NCBI RefSeq assembly: GCF_000686045.1
Contig: NZ_JMLV01000016.1
Location: 1-64,000 of the forward strand
Length of the DNA stretch: 64,000 nt
Source of the DNA: Fodinicurvata fenggangensis DSM 21160
GTDB lineage: Bacteria > Pseudomonadota > Alphaproteobacteria > Kiloniellales > DSM-21159
Direction: 5' to 3'
The notes beneath the pieces are model-generated. The model was not told the DNA's origin, ran no database searches, and worked only from the letters and a program-made list of their open reading frames with translations. Within the stretch, counting starts at the first letter, position 1; the number at the start of each line of letters is the position of its first letter. Shown piece by piece: positions 53,770-63,280 of this stretch. Made by a program: the position numbers and the translations under genes.

Positions 53770-55161
53770 GTGGCCGAAGTGGAAACACGCCCCCCTGAAC
53801 CCGAGACGGAGGGTGAAGTTATCGGCCTTTCCTCTTCCCTCGTGCGTGGGGTGGAGGAGGCTCTGGACAATAGCGATGAAGAGTCCGTCAGCGAACTGAT
53901 CAGTGATCTTCATCCGGCGGACATGGCCGACTTGCTGGAAAGCCTGGCGCCGGCCCAGCGAGAACAGTTGCTTGAGCAGATCGGGCAGACCCTGGATCCG
54001 GAAGTCCTGTCCTATCTGGATAGTGATCTGCGCGAAGATGTGGCGGAAACCCTGGGTGCCAAGGAAGTCGCGCGTGTCCTGAAGCGGCTGGAAAGCGATG
54101 ACGCGCTGGAGTTCTTCGAAGACCTGAGTGAAGAGCTGCGCACACAGGTCCTGGCGCGTGTCCCGGTTACGATACGCCGGCTCCTGCAGGAAGGACTGGA
54201 GTATCCCGAGGATTCCGCCGGCCGACTCATGCAGCGCGAGGTTGTCGTGGTGCCTGCCATCTGGAACGTGGGCGAGACCATCGACTACATGCGTTCGCAC
54301 AAGAAACAGATGGTGCGGGATTTCTACGACCTCTATGTCGTGGATCCCCGTTATCGCCCTATCGGCAAGATACCGCTGTCCAGGGTCCTGAGGAACAAGC
54401 GGCATGTTCCGATCGTAGAGTTGCTTGACGAAGGTGTGCGGACGGTTCCCGTCACCATGGACCAGGACGATGTCGCCTATCTCTTCAAGCAGTATTCGCT
54501 GCTCTCCGCTCCGGTGGTGGATGCCTCCGAGCGGCTTGTGGGCGTCGTGACCATCGACGACATCGTCCACGTGGTCGAAGAGGAGGCCGAGGACGACCTG
54601 CTGAAACTGGGCGGTGTGAAGGAGACCAATGTCTACAGTGCCGTGATGGAGACGACCAAGTCGCGTTTCACCTGGCTCTTTGTCAACCTCGGTACGGCGG
54701 TCATGGCCTCGCTGGTCATCGGCATTTTCGAGGCCACGCTTCAACAGGTGGTGGCCCTGGCCATCCTGCTGCCAATCGTGGCCTCCATGGGGGGCAATGC
54801 CGGGACGCAAACGGTAACGGTCGCCGTACGTGCCCTGGCGCTGAAGCAGCTTTCCGGAGGCGCTGCAAAGCGCTTCATCATCAAGGAACTCTTGGTTGGC
54901 CTGGCCAACGGAGTTTTGTTTGCCGTTCTGGTCGGCCTGGTTGCCTGGCTATGGTTTGCCAATCCGCTGATCGGTTTGATTATCGCGATGGCCATGGTCA
55001 TTAACATGGTGGCGGCGGGCCTGTTCGGCACCCTGGTTCCCATTACGCTGGAAAAACTGAACATTGACCCGGCGGTGGCGTCTTCGGTCTTCCTGACCAC
55101 CGTTACGGACGTAATCGGCTTTTTCGCTTTCCTGGCATTGGCAGCTCTCATCCTGCTGTAA
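53770..55161 (+). CDS. mgtE: Magnesium transporter MgtE
   Basis: A 463-residue protein: an N-terminal superhelical MgtE_N domain (about 30-130, with LHPADMADLLESL), two CBS domains (about 150-270) and five helices (about 300-463) with the pore block PIVASMGGNAGTQT. It opens when cytosolic magnesium falls. GTG at 53770 fits a ribosome site AAGGG; the open frame extends upstream into maeB but that part lacks homology. Confidence 0.93.
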   Translation: MAEVETRPPEPETEGEVIGLSSSLVRGVEEALDNSDEESVSELISDLHPADMADLLESLAPAQREQLLEQIGQTLDPEVLSYLDSDLREDVAETLGAKEVARVLKRLESDDALEFFEDLSEELRTQVLARVPVTIRRLLQEGLEYPEDSAGRLMQREVVVVPAIWNVGETIDYMRSHKKQMVRDFYDLYVVDPRYRPIGKIPLSRVLRNKRHVPIVELLDEGVRTVPVTMDQDDVAYLFKQYSLLSAPVVDASERLVGVVTIDDIVHVVEEEAEDDLLKLGGVKETNVYSAVMETTKSRFTWLFVNLGTAVMASLVIGIFEATLQQVVALAILLPIVASMGGNAGTQTVTVAVRALALKQLSGGAAKRFIIKELLVGLANGVLFAVLVGLVAWLWFANPLIGLIIAMAMVINMVAAGLFGTLVPITLEKLNIDPAVASSVFLTTVTDVIGFFAFLALAALILL

Positions 55162-55216
55162 AATCTTGCCCCGGCGGAGTGTGGCGCCATCAGCTGCGGA
55201 AGAAGGAGTTTCAGCC

Positions 55217-55858
55217 ATGTATCGACTTTACTGGTCCCTTTCTACCGGGGCCTTTGCTCCTGAAGCCGTGCTGAACGAAATCGGTGCGCGCTACGAGCGG
55301 GTGCCGGTGGATACCCGCAAGAACGAACACGGCACACCGGATTTTCTGAAGATCAATCCCCGGGGGCAGGTGCCGGCACTGGAACTGCCAGACGGGAGCA
55401 TCTTGACCGAGTCGGCAGCGATGATGCTGACACTGGGTGAACGTCATCCGGAGGCCGAACTGATGCCGCCCCAGGGACAGCCAGCGCGCGCGCAGCTTCA
55501 CCGGTGGTTGTTCTTTGCGGTTGCCAATATCTACGAAGCGTTGTTGCGCTACAATTACAGTGATCGCTTTACCGTCGATCCGATGGGAGGCGAAGCCATA
55601 CAATGCCAGGCGGAAGCGGATCTGGCAAGCTATTGGGGCATCGTGGAACAGGAGGCCCTGTCCAAGAAGGGCAGCCTTCGAGATACCGATTTCAGCTTGG
55701 CTGACATCTACTTTTCCATGCTTGCAGCCTGGCAGCCACAGGCCCCAGCTTTGCTGGAAACCCACCCGAGGATCGCGCGCATGGTCAGCCGTGTCAGCCA
55801 GCGCCCTGCAATCGCACCCTTGTGGCAGGAGCACTTCGGACACAAGGCGCGGGCGTGA
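55217..55858 (+). CDS. Glutathione S-transferase family protein
   Basis: A 213-residue GST-fold protein with an N-domain (about 1-78; LYWSLSTGAFAPEAVL then GQVPALELPDG and LTESAAMMLTL) and a helical C-domain. The Ser/Tyr near the start is the likely catalytic residue. Substrate unknown. The start at 55217 is chosen because GGAG lies about ten bases before it. A thioesterase gene follows 28 bases later. Confidence 0.85.
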   Translation: MYRLYWSLSTGAFAPEAVLNEIGARYERVPVDTRKNEHGTPDFLKINPRGQVPALELPDGSILTESAAMMLTLGERHPEAELMPPQGQPARAQLHRWLFFAVANIYEALLRYNYSDRFTVDPMGGEAIQCQAEADLASYWGIVEQEALSKKGSLRDTDFSLADIYFSMLAAWQPQAPALLETHPRIARMVSRVSQRPAIAPLWQEHFGHKARA

Positions 55859-55886
55859 TCACCCAGCAACAGAACGGAACAATCCC

Positions 55887-56330
55887 ATGTCGCATTTCCA
55901 GCCGGCTGATTCTCAGTGGGAGTCACGTGTGCGTGCGTCTTTCGAGCGCATTGGGATCATGAAGACGCTGGGCGCGCGGCTGGGGGCGCTTGAACCCGGC
56001 AAGGCCGAGATCCTGCTGGATTTTCACGAGGGGCTCAGTCAACAACGCGGTTACTTCCATGCGGGCGTGACCTCCACCATTGCCGATTCCGCCGGCGGCC
56101 TGGCGGCCTACAGCCTGTTCCCGGCGGATCGGGCCGTGCTGTCAGTGGAATTCAAGGTCAACATGTTGAATCCGGCAGATGGTGCCTGCCTGCGCGCCGT
56201 CGGCGAAGTCTTGAAACTGGGACGGACCCTGTCCGTCTGTGAAATCCAGGTCTATAGCCAAAGGCAGGATGAGGAGAGGCTTTGCGCCAAGATGCAGCAA
56301 ACCCTGTTTCAGGTGGCTGCGGTTTCATGA
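55887..56330 (+). CDS. PaaI-family hot-dog thioesterase
   Basis: A 147-residue hot-dog protein. The family loop QRGYFHAGVTSTIADSAGGLAAY (in part) carries the H-x-G and acidic residues used to hydrolyse acyl-CoA thioesters. ATG at 55887 is used; the frame extends far upstream but in antisense to nothing and over the GST gene. Substrate unknown. A second, unrelated copy lies at 58904. Confidence 0.86.
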   Translation: MSHFQPADSQWESRVRASFERIGIMKTLGARLGALEPGKAEILLDFHEGLSQQRGYFHAGVTSTIADSAGGLAAYSLFPADRAVLSVEFKVNMLNPADGACLRAVGEVLKLGRTLSVCEIQVYSQRQDEERLCAKMQQTLFQVAAVS

Positions 56331-56535
56331 CGCCTGAGCTCGCCTTATCCCATCGAATGGCTCGTCCTCCGGCCATGAGAAAACCTCAATCCAGACAAGA
56401 CGAAGGAGAACGGTTGTTGCGCTATGCCGAACTCTGTGAGAACGGTGCGCCCTTCAGCCAGGTCGAGCACTGGCTTACCGGCCGAGCGTGCCTTGTGCGC
56501 CCAGGCCAGGGTTCCTTCAAACCGGGGGTGTTTCT

Positions 56536-57216
56536 TTGTCGTCTGTCCTGATTACCGGAGCCAATCGCGGGATTGGACTGGCACTGGCCAGCTGTTTTGT
56601 GGCAGAGGGCTGGCAGGTTCATGCCTGTTGTCGTCATCCGGAAAAGGCCACCGCCCTGAAGGCCCTGGGCGAAGCTGTCACGATCCATCGGCTCGATGTG
56701 ATGGATATGCTCCAGACCGAGAATCTGGCTCGAAACCTTTCCGATCTTCCCCTGGATATATTGGTGAACAATGCCGGCGCAAAGGATCCGGGCTCGGCGT
56801 TTGGTAAGGTTCCCTATGAGGAATGGTCGCGGGTTTTTGCCATCAACACCATGGCGCCCCTGCATCTGGCAGAACGCTTTGTCGACCACCTGGAAGGCGG
56901 CTCAAGGAAACTGATCGTGAACATCAGTTCACGCATGGGATCCATTGGCGATAACGACAGTGGCGGCAGCTATATCTATCGCTCCAGCAAGGCGGCTCTC
57001 AACATGGTCACACGATCGCTGTCCATTGACCTGGCTGACAGAGGAATCTCCGCAATTGCCGTACATCCTGGCTGGGTGCGGACCAAGATGGGGGGGGCGA
57101 ATGCAAATATGGAAGTCGACGAATCGGCAGAATCACTGAAAACCCTGATGCTCAATCTTCGCCCAGAAGACAATGGGCGCCTATTGAATCATGATGGGCA
57201 GCGGATCCCCTGGTAG
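56536..57216 (+). CDS. Short-chain dehydrogenase/reductase
   Basis: A 226-residue Rossmann oxidoreductase. The nucleotide motif is TGANRGIG, the catalytic Ser and Y-x-x-x-K are in NISSRMGS and YIYRSSKAAL, and NNAG is present. TTG at 56536 is the likely start: GGGGGTG lies six bases before it, and no ATG fits the N-terminus. Substrate unknown, close to carbonyl reductase/csgA-type SDRs. Confidence 0.84.
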   Translation: MSSVLITGANRGIGLALASCFVAEGWQVHACCRHPEKATALKALGEAVTIHRLDVMDMLQTENLARNLSDLPLDILVNNAGAKDPGSAFGKVPYEEWSRVFAINTMAPLHLAERFVDHLEGGSRKLIVNISSRMGSIGDNDSGGSYIYRSSKAALNMVTRSLSIDLADRGISAIAVHPGWVRTKMGGANANMEVDESAESLKTLMLNLRPEDNGRLLNHDGQRIPW

Positions 57217-57252
57217 CTACCCTCGCAGGTGCTATCCAGGTAGCGGGATATT

Positions 57253-58665
57253 TCAGAAGGATCGAGAGTAACTCTTTTCGGAGGTCTTTGGTGTAGGCTG
57301 CAACCCGTGTTCTACCTCCAGGGTCTCGCTATCATCGTTGGCCGATGAGGCGGTCTGCTCCTGCATGACGCGTGGCAGGGTGACCACAAAGCGTGATCCC
57401 TGGCCAGGCGTGCTTTCGGCGACGATATCGCCGCCCAGTTCGTGCGCCAGATCCCGTGCTATGGCCAGGCCAAGGCCACGGCCCGGCCTGATATGATCCT
57501 TGCGTTGCTTCGAGCGATAGCCAGCCTCGAATATGCGGCTCAGCTCCTCCTTGGGAATGCCAACGCCTTCGTCCCAAATGACGATGGCCAACTGATCGTC
57601 TGAAAGGGGTTCGGCCTGGAGGCCCACGGAGCGCCCCTTTGGCGTGAACTTGATGGCATTGCCCAGCAGGTTGATCAGGATCTGGGCTATGGCACGCCGG
57701 TCGCCCTTGACCATCCAGGGACCGACCGGGCCGATCCTGGACCAATCCACGCCAGCGCGCTCAGCTTCCAGTGACAGAATGACAGCGACTTCCGCGACAA
57801 TCTCGGCGAGAGGCAGTTCATCCTCGGCCTGGGGTTGCCTCTCCTCTTCAGGCTGCTTCTCCTCCACGAAAGTGGTGATCACGCGTTGCAGATGTGAGGC
57901 CGCCGCGGAAATGCTTTGCAGGCAATGGAGGTAGCGTGAGGGCAGGGGTCCATAGGGACTGCTCGTCGCAAAGTCCGCATACCCCATGATGGCGTTGAGT
58001 GGAGAGCGCAGTTCGTGGGCCAGGCGTGCGAGTCTTTCGGTTTCGCTTTCATCCTCCTCTTGCCCGCTGCTCTTCAGGCCATAGCGCAGTTCCGAGACCT
58101 CTATGGCAAGGCGCTCCATTTCCTGGATGAGACGGTAGTAACTGTCCTCGTCAACTTCGTTGTCGATAGCCTGCGGTCGATTGGATTGTCCGCGTGTCGC
58201 GGCATAGGCTTCCCAAGGGGCCGCGGTGCCGCGATAGCCAAGGTAGCGCCCGGTGGCCTCGTCAAAATAGGCCACGCCGCAGAGGCTGACCACATCGGTT
58301 TCTCCGTCTGGTGACGCGATGTGGAACAACAGGTTCCGGAAGGGGCGGCGTGCCTCGACCGCACGATGCAGGCGGTCGCGGCTCTGTTCGTCGGCTTTCT
58401 GCTCGGCTTCCGAGAAGAGGGACAGCAGGTGTTCTCCGACGAGCTTGTGAGCGAGGCGGCCCAGCCCACGTGCTACGGGCGCACTGACATAGGTCAGATG
58501 CAAGTCGCTGTCGGTCTCCCAAAGCCACTCGGCTGAGGCGCGCAGGAAATCCTCGGAGCGTCCTTCAGCCTTACCTGACGGATGGCTGGTTTCGCTCCGC
58601 TGTGCTTCCGCCTCTGCGGTGGTGCGTTCGGGGACGCCTATCATGGACACGCCGGTGGACGGCAT
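57253..58665 (-). CDS. Cytosolic PAS-domain sensor histidine kinase
   Basis: A 470-residue kinase without membrane segments. A PAS domain (about 40-160: LRASAEWLWETDSDLHLTYVS) is followed by a helical linker, the phosphoacceptor His in LAHELRSPLNAIMGYAD and an ATPase domain with NLLGNAIKFT, WDEGVGIP and GRGLGLAIARDLA. No response regulator is adjacent. GGAAGG precedes the ATG at 58665. It may sense redox, light or small ligands through PAS. Confidence 0.87.
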   Translation of the reverse strand: MPSTGVSMIGVPERTTAEAEAQRSETSHPSGKAEGRSEDFLRASAEWLWETDSDLHLTYVSAPVARGLGRLAHKLVGEHLLSLFSEAEQKADEQSRDRLHRAVEARRPFRNLLFHIASPDGETDVVSLCGVAYFDEATGRYLGYRGTAAPWEAYAATRGQSNRPQAIDNEVDEDSYYRLIQEMERLAIEVSELRYGLKSSGQEEDESETERLARLAHELRSPLNAIMGYADFATSSPYGPLPSRYLHCLQSISAAASHLQRVITTFVEEKQPEEERQPQAEDELPLAEIVAEVAVILSLEAERAGVDWSRIGPVGPWMVKGDRRAIAQILINLLGNAIKFTPKGRSVGLQAEPLSDDQLAIVIWDEGVGIPKEELSRIFEAGYRSKQRKDHIRPGRGLGLAIARDLAHELGGDIVAESTPGQGSRFVVTLPRVMQEQTASSANDDSETLEVEHGLQPTPKTSEKSYSRSF

Positions 58666-58734
58666 GGAAATCCTTCCATTTCCCCATCGCTTTCTGCCTC
58701 AGCAAACTAGCGTGATGCAGTCTGATAGATCAAC

Positions 58735-58815
58735 TTTCACTATAACACATTTTTATCATTTTTTTATACAAGAAAAGACATTTCTTGTCTGTAGAACAAA
58801 TTTTTTGATTTAGGA
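58735..58815. promoter_or_regulatory. AT-rich island with inverted repeat AGACA-N5-TGTCT
   Basis: This is the most AT-rich stretch noticed in the window: 58741-58800 holds 13 G+C in 60 bases. An inverted repeat AGACA-TTTCT-TGTCT lies at 58776-58790. It sits between the starts of the histidine kinase (leftward) and the end of the thioesterase (leftward), so it is most likely the promoter/operator of the kinase gene. Confidence 0.4.
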
Positions 58816-58903
58816 AATTGTGTTCCACGATGGGGGCGGCGTCAGAGCTTGCAGCTTTGGTGTTGAAGCTGCCTGACAGCGGCGGATCGAGCAGGGGGGC
58901 GGC

Positions 58904-59323
58904 TTACCTGACATAGCGGAATGTGCCTTCTGCCTGGGCCAGAAGGGTGCCGATTTCATCGCGAATGTCGCAGCGACTGAAGAAGATACTGCGCCCCCCT
59001 CCGACCTTTTCGCCGACGGCCGTAATCCTGCGTCCAGGCTGACCCGGTCCAATGAACTGGATGTTCAGGGAAAGGGTAACAGCCTGGCGTTGACCGTCCG
59101 GCATGTCGGGATGGGTCCCGGAGTAACCGCAGGCGGCATCCGCCAGTGTGGAAGTCATGCCGCCATGCAGCACCTGGTGACGATTGAGATGGAAAGGCTC
59201 GATCTGAAGCGCCAGTTCAACGCGGTCGATTTCCCAGGATGTGATGTGGAAACCGACATGAGTTCCAAACGCGCCAGTATCGTGATCGCTGGAAGAAGGC
59301 TGGCTGTCGGGAGTGTCTGTCAT
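58904..59323 (-). CDS. PaaI-family hot-dog thioesterase
   Basis: A 139-residue hot-dog protein with HVGFHITSWEID and the active block HQVLHGGMTSTLADAACGYSG. It likely hydrolyses an acyl-CoA. It is downstream of the histidine kinase promoter region and upstream of no clear partner; a hairpin separates it from putA. Substrate unknown. Confidence 0.86.
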   Translation of the reverse strand: MTDTPDSQPSSSDHDTGAFGTHVGFHITSWEIDRVELALQIEPFHLNRHQVLHGGMTSTLADAACGYSGTHPDMPDGQRQAVTLSLNIQFIGPGQPGRRITAVGEKVGGGRSIFFSRCDIRDEIGTLLAQAEGTFRYVR

Positions 59324-59350
59324 GACTGAACCGGAAAAACAGAAAGTGGC

Positions 59351-59382
59351 GGCCCTTCACCTTTGCTGGAAAGGGAAGGGCC
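59351..59382 (-). terminator. Stem-loop after putA on the minus strand
   Basis: GGCCCTTC and GAAGGGCC form an eight-base stem. On the minus strand the sequence after it reads GCCACTTTCTGTTTTT, a T-rich run some bases later. It probably ends the putA transcript. Confidence 0.55.
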
Positions 59383-59390
59383 GGAAGCGG

Positions 59391-62300
59391 CTACATGGGG
59401 AGGTCTTCGCTCATGGACATGAGGGAGGCATTGCCACCCGCCGCCGTGGTGTCGATGGAAATGACACGTTCGGTCGCGAAGCGGTGCAGATAGTGAGGTC
59501 CCCCGGCCTTGGGGCCTGTTCCCGACAGGCCCTCGCCGCCAAAGGGCTGTACGCCGACAACGGCGCCGATCATGTTTCGGTTCACATACATGTTTCCGAC
59601 GCGGATGCGCCGGCGCACGAAGTCGACAGTCGAATCTATGCGTGTATGAATGCCGAAGGTCAGGCCAAAGTTCAGAGCGTTGATGTCCTCGATCAGCTTG
59701 TCCATCTTTTCCGCCTTGTAGCGCAGGACATGAAGAACGGGTCCGAAAACTTCTCCCTGAAGGCGGTTCAGCGAGTCGATCTCGAAGGCCACGGGCGGTA
59801 TGAAGGTGCCCTTGTCGGCGGATGCCGGCATCGGGGCACGGGCGATCAAACGTCCTTCGGATTCCATGCGGTTGATGTGACCGTTCAACATATCCCGGGC
59901 TTCCGAATCGATGACCGGGCCGACATCCGTGGATAGCCAGGCCGGATCTCCGACACTCAGTTCGGCAATGGCGCCCGAGAGCATCTTCAGTGTCTTCTCA
60001 GCAACATCCTCCTGAACGCAAAGGATGCGCAGGGCCGAGCACCGCTGACCTGCGGATTGGAAAGCGGAAATCACCACATCGCGAATGACCTGCTCGGGCA
60101 GGGCCGTGGAATCCACCAGCATGGCATTCTGGCCACCGGTTTCCGCGATCAGGGGGACGATGGGGCCCTCACGCTTGGCGAGGCTCTGGTTGATGATCCG
60201 GGCCGTCTCCACGGAACCGGTGAAGGCAACACCGGAAACCCGCTTGTCGGCGATCAGCGCGCTGCCGATCTTCGCGCCGTCGCCGGGGATCAAGTGCAAG
60301 ACGTCCTGGGGGATACCCGCCTTGTGGAACAGGCGCACAGCTGCTGCAGCGACCAGAGAGGTCTGTTCGGCCGGCTTGGCCAGAACGCAGTTGCCGGCGA
60401 CCAGGGCGGCCGAAACCTGGCCAGTGAAGATGGCCAGCGGGAAGTTCCAGGGGCTGATGCAGAGGAAGGTGCCGCGGCCGTGGAGTGAGTATTCGTCGAT
60501 CTCTCCGGTGGGCCCTGGCAGCTTCAGCGGCGCCCCGAAATCCTCTCGCGCCTTCATGGCATAGTAGCGACAGAAGTCGACGGCCTCGCGCACCTCTGCA
60601 ATGGCGTCATTGGGAGACTTCCCGGCTTCCTTGATGCAGATGGCCATCAGTTCGGCCGTGTTCTCCTCCATCAGGTCGGCCATGCGATCCAGGCAGGCGG
60701 CACGCCGGTCGGCCGGGGTCTCATTCCAGGAAAAATGCGCTTTCGTGGCGATCTCCAGCGCTTCAAGGGCCTGTTGCGGCGTCGCATTCACGACCTGCCC
60801 TACGACTTCATCAAGGTTGGCGGGATTGCGGACATCCTCGGAGGACCCCTTTGCCTCCTTGCCATTGATGATGGGTGCGGCACTCCAGTGCTTGTCGGCC
60901 TTCTCGCGCATAGTGCGTGAGAGGGGCGCCATGACCGAGATGTCGGTCAGGTCGAGGCCTGCCGAGTTCCTGCGTGCGTCGCCGTAGAGGTTCCGTGGCT
61001 GGGGAATATGCGGGTGAGGCACCTGCTTCAGCTTCTTGGCCTGTTCGACCGGGTCGGCCACCATTTCCTCGATGGGCAGGTCCTCGTCCTGGATGCGATT
61101 GACGAAGGAGCTGTTGGCCCCGTTTTCCAGAAGGCGGCGGACCAGATAGGCCAGCAGGTCCTCGTGACTTCCGACGGGCGCGTAGATGCGACAGGGGCGA
61201 TTGTGCTTCTGTTCCCCGACCACCTCTTCATAGAGGGCTTCCCCCATACCGTGGAGGCGCTGGAATTCGTATTCCTGGTTGTCGCCTGCGAATTCCAGGA
61301 TGGCCGCCAGGGTCTGGGCGTTGTGCGTGGCAAACTGCGGATAGAAGGCATCCGTGTTGCTCAACAGTTTCTTGGCACAGGCCAGATAGGAGACGTCCGT
61401 CAGCACCTTGCGTGTAAAGACGGGATAGCCGGGATAGCCCAATTCCTGGGCATGCTTGATCTCGGTGTCCCAGTAGGCGCCCTTGACCAGGCGTACGTTC
61501 AGGCGGCGTTGGTGTTTGCGGGCCATGTCCGCCAGCCAGTCGATCACCACATGGGCCCGTTTCTGGTAGGCCTGGACGGCCAGTCCGAAGCCGTTCCAAC
61601 CGGCAAGGTCCGGATCGCCGGAGACGGCCTCGATGACGTCGAGTGAGATATCCAGCCGGTCCGCTTCCTCGGCGTCGACGCAGAGGGCGATTTCCTTCTG
61701 CTTGGCATCCAGGCAGAGCTGTTTCAGGCGCGGTACGATCTCGCTCATGACGCGCTCGCGGTGCGCAAATTCATAGCGCGGATGCAAAGCGGACAGCTTC
61801 ACCGAGATTCCGGGACTGTCATCTATGTTCTTGTCTGCACCGGCCTTGCCGATGGCCGCGATCGCATTCCGGTAGGATTGGTAGTAGCGGTCCGCATCCT
61901 CCATGGTTCGCGCAGCTTCGCCAAGCATGTCATAGGAGTAGCGGTACCCCTTTGCCTCTATGGGCTTGGCGCGCTCCAGGGCCTCCTCGATGGTGCGTCC
62001 CATGACGAACTGACGCCCCATGATGCGCATGGCCTCGCGCACGGCACGCCGGATCACGGGTTCACCGGACCGGTGGATCAGACGGCGCAACACGCCACCC
62101 ACGTTCTGACGCTTCTCGTCACTGAGTTTCACCACGCGCCCGGTGAGCATCAGGGCCCAGGTCGAGGCATTCACGAAGAGGGAATCACTGGCGCCGATGT
62201 GCTTGTCCCATTCGGCGGAGCCGATCTTGTCCTTGATCAGCTTGTCGACCGTATAGGAGTCCGGCACCCGCAGCATGGCCTCGGCCAGGCACATCAGGAT

Positions 62301-62546
62301 GACGCCTTCTTCGCTGGAGAGCTCGTATTCATGCATGAAGGCATCGATTCCCCCCTGACCGATGCGCGAATTGCGTACGGCCTTGACCAGCCCGGTGGCT
62401 TTCCGTTCGACCCTGTGGCGCGTGTCCGCATCGGATTCCGCAAGCTTGATCAGGTGATTGACGATTTCCGTTTCGTCGGCATGCGTGGTCTCGCGCAGCT
62501 TCTGGCGCAGTGTGCTGACTTCGGCCAGTGCAGGATCGATGATCAT
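59391..62546 (-). CDS. putA: Bifunctional proline dehydrogenase/P5C dehydrogenase
   Basis: A 1051-residue enzyme that oxidises proline to glutamate. The PRODH half (about 60-500) has the FAD block GYRYSYDMLGEAAR and LVKGAYWDTEIK; the aldehyde dehydrogenase half (about 530-1040) has the catalytic Cys in SAGQRCSALRIL and FTGSVETARII. There is no N-terminal ribbon-helix-helix, so it is not itself a DNA repressor; regulation falls to the divergent Lrp-type gene. GGGAGC precedes the ATG. Confidence 0.96.
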   Translation of the reverse strand: MIIDPALAEVSTLRQKLRETTHADETEIVNHLIKLAESDADTRHRVERKATGLVKAVRNSRIGQGGIDAFMHEYELSSEEGVILMCLAEAMLRVPDSYTVDKLIKDKIGSAEWDKHIGASDSLFVNASTWALMLTGRVVKLSDEKRQNVGGVLRRLIHRSGEPVIRRAVREAMRIMGRQFVMGRTIEEALERAKPIEAKGYRYSYDMLGEAARTMEDADRYYQSYRNAIAAIGKAGADKNIDDSPGISVKLSALHPRYEFAHRERVMSEIVPRLKQLCLDAKQKEIALCVDAEEADRLDISLDVIEAVSGDPDLAGWNGFGLAVQAYQKRAHVVIDWLADMARKHQRRLNVRLVKGAYWDTEIKHAQELGYPGYPVFTRKVLTDVSYLACAKKLLSNTDAFYPQFATHNAQTLAAILEFAGDNQEYEFQRLHGMGEALYEEVVGEQKHNRPCRIYAPVGSHEDLLAYLVRRLLENGANSSFVNRIQDEDLPIEEMVADPVEQAKKLKQVPHPHIPQPRNLYGDARRNSAGLDLTDISVMAPLSRTMREKADKHWSAAPIINGKEAKGSSEDVRNPANLDEVVGQVVNATPQQALEALEIATKAHFSWNETPADRRAACLDRMADLMEENTAELMAICIKEAGKSPNDAIAEVREAVDFCRYYAMKAREDFGAPLKLPGPTGEIDEYSLHGRGTFLCISPWNFPLAIFTGQVSAALVAGNCVLAKPAEQTSLVAAAAVRLFHKAGIPQDVLHLIPGDGAKIGSALIADKRVSGVAFTGSVETARIINQSLAKREGPIVPLIAETGGQNAMLVDSTALPEQVIRDVVISAFQSAGQRCSALRILCVQEDVAEKTLKMLSGAIAELSVGDPAWLSTDVGPVIDSEARDMLNGHINRMESEGRLIARAPMPASADKGTFIPPVAFEIDSLNRLQGEVFGPVLHVLRYKAEKMDKLIEDINALNFGLTFGIHTRIDSTVDFVRRRIRVGNMYVNRNMIGAVVGVQPFGGEGLSGTGPKAGGPHYLHRFATERVISIDTTAAGGNASLMSMSEDLPM

Positions 62547-62582
62547 GGGCTAGCTCCCTTTTCCGTGCGCCCTTCGGGTCCT

Positions 62583-62660
62583 TTGCAAAATAGCAATACA
62601 AAGAAGCTGATAATTCTGTTAAATTGCGATCATAGGCAGGATTTTGCAAGGAAATAGCAG
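62583..62660. promoter_or_regulatory. Three TTGC...GCA(A/G) repeats between putA and its regulator: candidate Lrp operators
   Basis: TTGC-N6-GCAA (62583-62596), TTGC-N8-GCAG (62624-62639) and TTGC-N9-GCAG (62644-62660) share the same half-sites. The last overlaps the ribosome site of the regulator and the first lies just upstream of putA. Lrp/AsnC octamers bind several phased sites, so these are good candidates for proline-dependent control. Confidence 0.5.
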
Positions 62661-62662
62661 AA

Positions 62663-63187
62663 ATGGCAGCAAAATCATCCAAGGAATTTGCTTCTGATAG
62701 GGTTTTGGACCAGGTGGATCGCAGTATCCTTCGCGCCCTGCAGGCTGAGGGCCGGCTGAGCAACGTCGAACTGGCACGGCGTGTGAGCTTAAGTCCCACA
62801 CCCTGTCTCGAGCGCGTCCGGCGTCTTGAACGCGAAGGCTATATAAAGGGTTACCGGGCAATCCTGGACCCCATGAAGCTCGACGCCGCCCTGATGATCC
62901 TGGTCCAGGTGACGCTGGACCGCACGACACCGGAAACTTTCGAACAATTTCGCAAGATTGTCGAGGGGCTGCCGGAAGTGCTGGAGTGCCACATGGTTTC
63001 AGGCGGGTTCGACTACCTGTTGAAGGTGCGCATGCCGGACATGGCGAGCTATCGAAAATTCCTTGGGGAGGGGCTTGCCGAAATGTCCGCCATCGCCCAG
63101 ACCCATTCCTATGTGGTGATGGAGGAGGTCAAAACGGATAGCCCGCTGCCTATTCATGATCCCTTGGAGCCTCCGGAACCAGCGTGA
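62663..63187 (+). CDS. putR: Lrp/AsnC-family regulator, likely PutR
   Basis: A 174-residue regulator. An HTH (about 15-75; LQAEGRLSNVELARRVSLSPTPCLERVRRLEREGYI) is followed by a RAM domain. Its divergent pairing with putA matches the PutR arrangement known in alphaproteobacteria, where proline is the ligand. AAGGAA precedes the ATG. Confidence 0.92.
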   Translation: MAAKSSKEFASDRVLDQVDRSILRALQAEGRLSNVELARRVSLSPTPCLERVRRLEREGYIKGYRAILDPMKLDAALMILVQVTLDRTTPETFEQFRKIVEGLPEVLECHMVSGGFDYLLKVRMPDMASYRKFLGEGLAEMSAIAQTHSYVVMEEVKTDSPLPIHDPLEPPEPA

Positions 63188-63222
63188 AAGCTGGTCTGAA
63201 GGCAGTGGCAAAATCAAGCTAT

Positions 63223-63237
63223 TGACATTCATTCTCA
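63223..63237. promoter_or_regulatory. Fur-like box upstream of bfd
   Basis: TGACATTCATTCTCA matches the 7-1-7 Fur consensus TGATAATNATTATCA at 11 of the 14 defined positions. It overlaps a possible -35 (TTGACA, 63222-63227), so iron-loaded Fur or a relative would repress bfd when iron is plentiful. Confidence 0.5.
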
Positions 63238-63280
63238 GTCGCTTTAGGCATGGTGTATCGAAAGTCAGCCGTGGTTTTCC

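Noticed and set aside
56331-56551. Possible small gene before the short-chain dehydrogenase (58 or 89 codons)
   Set aside because: No recognisable domain or clear ribosome site, and the frame overlaps both neighbours; it remains a weak candidate.
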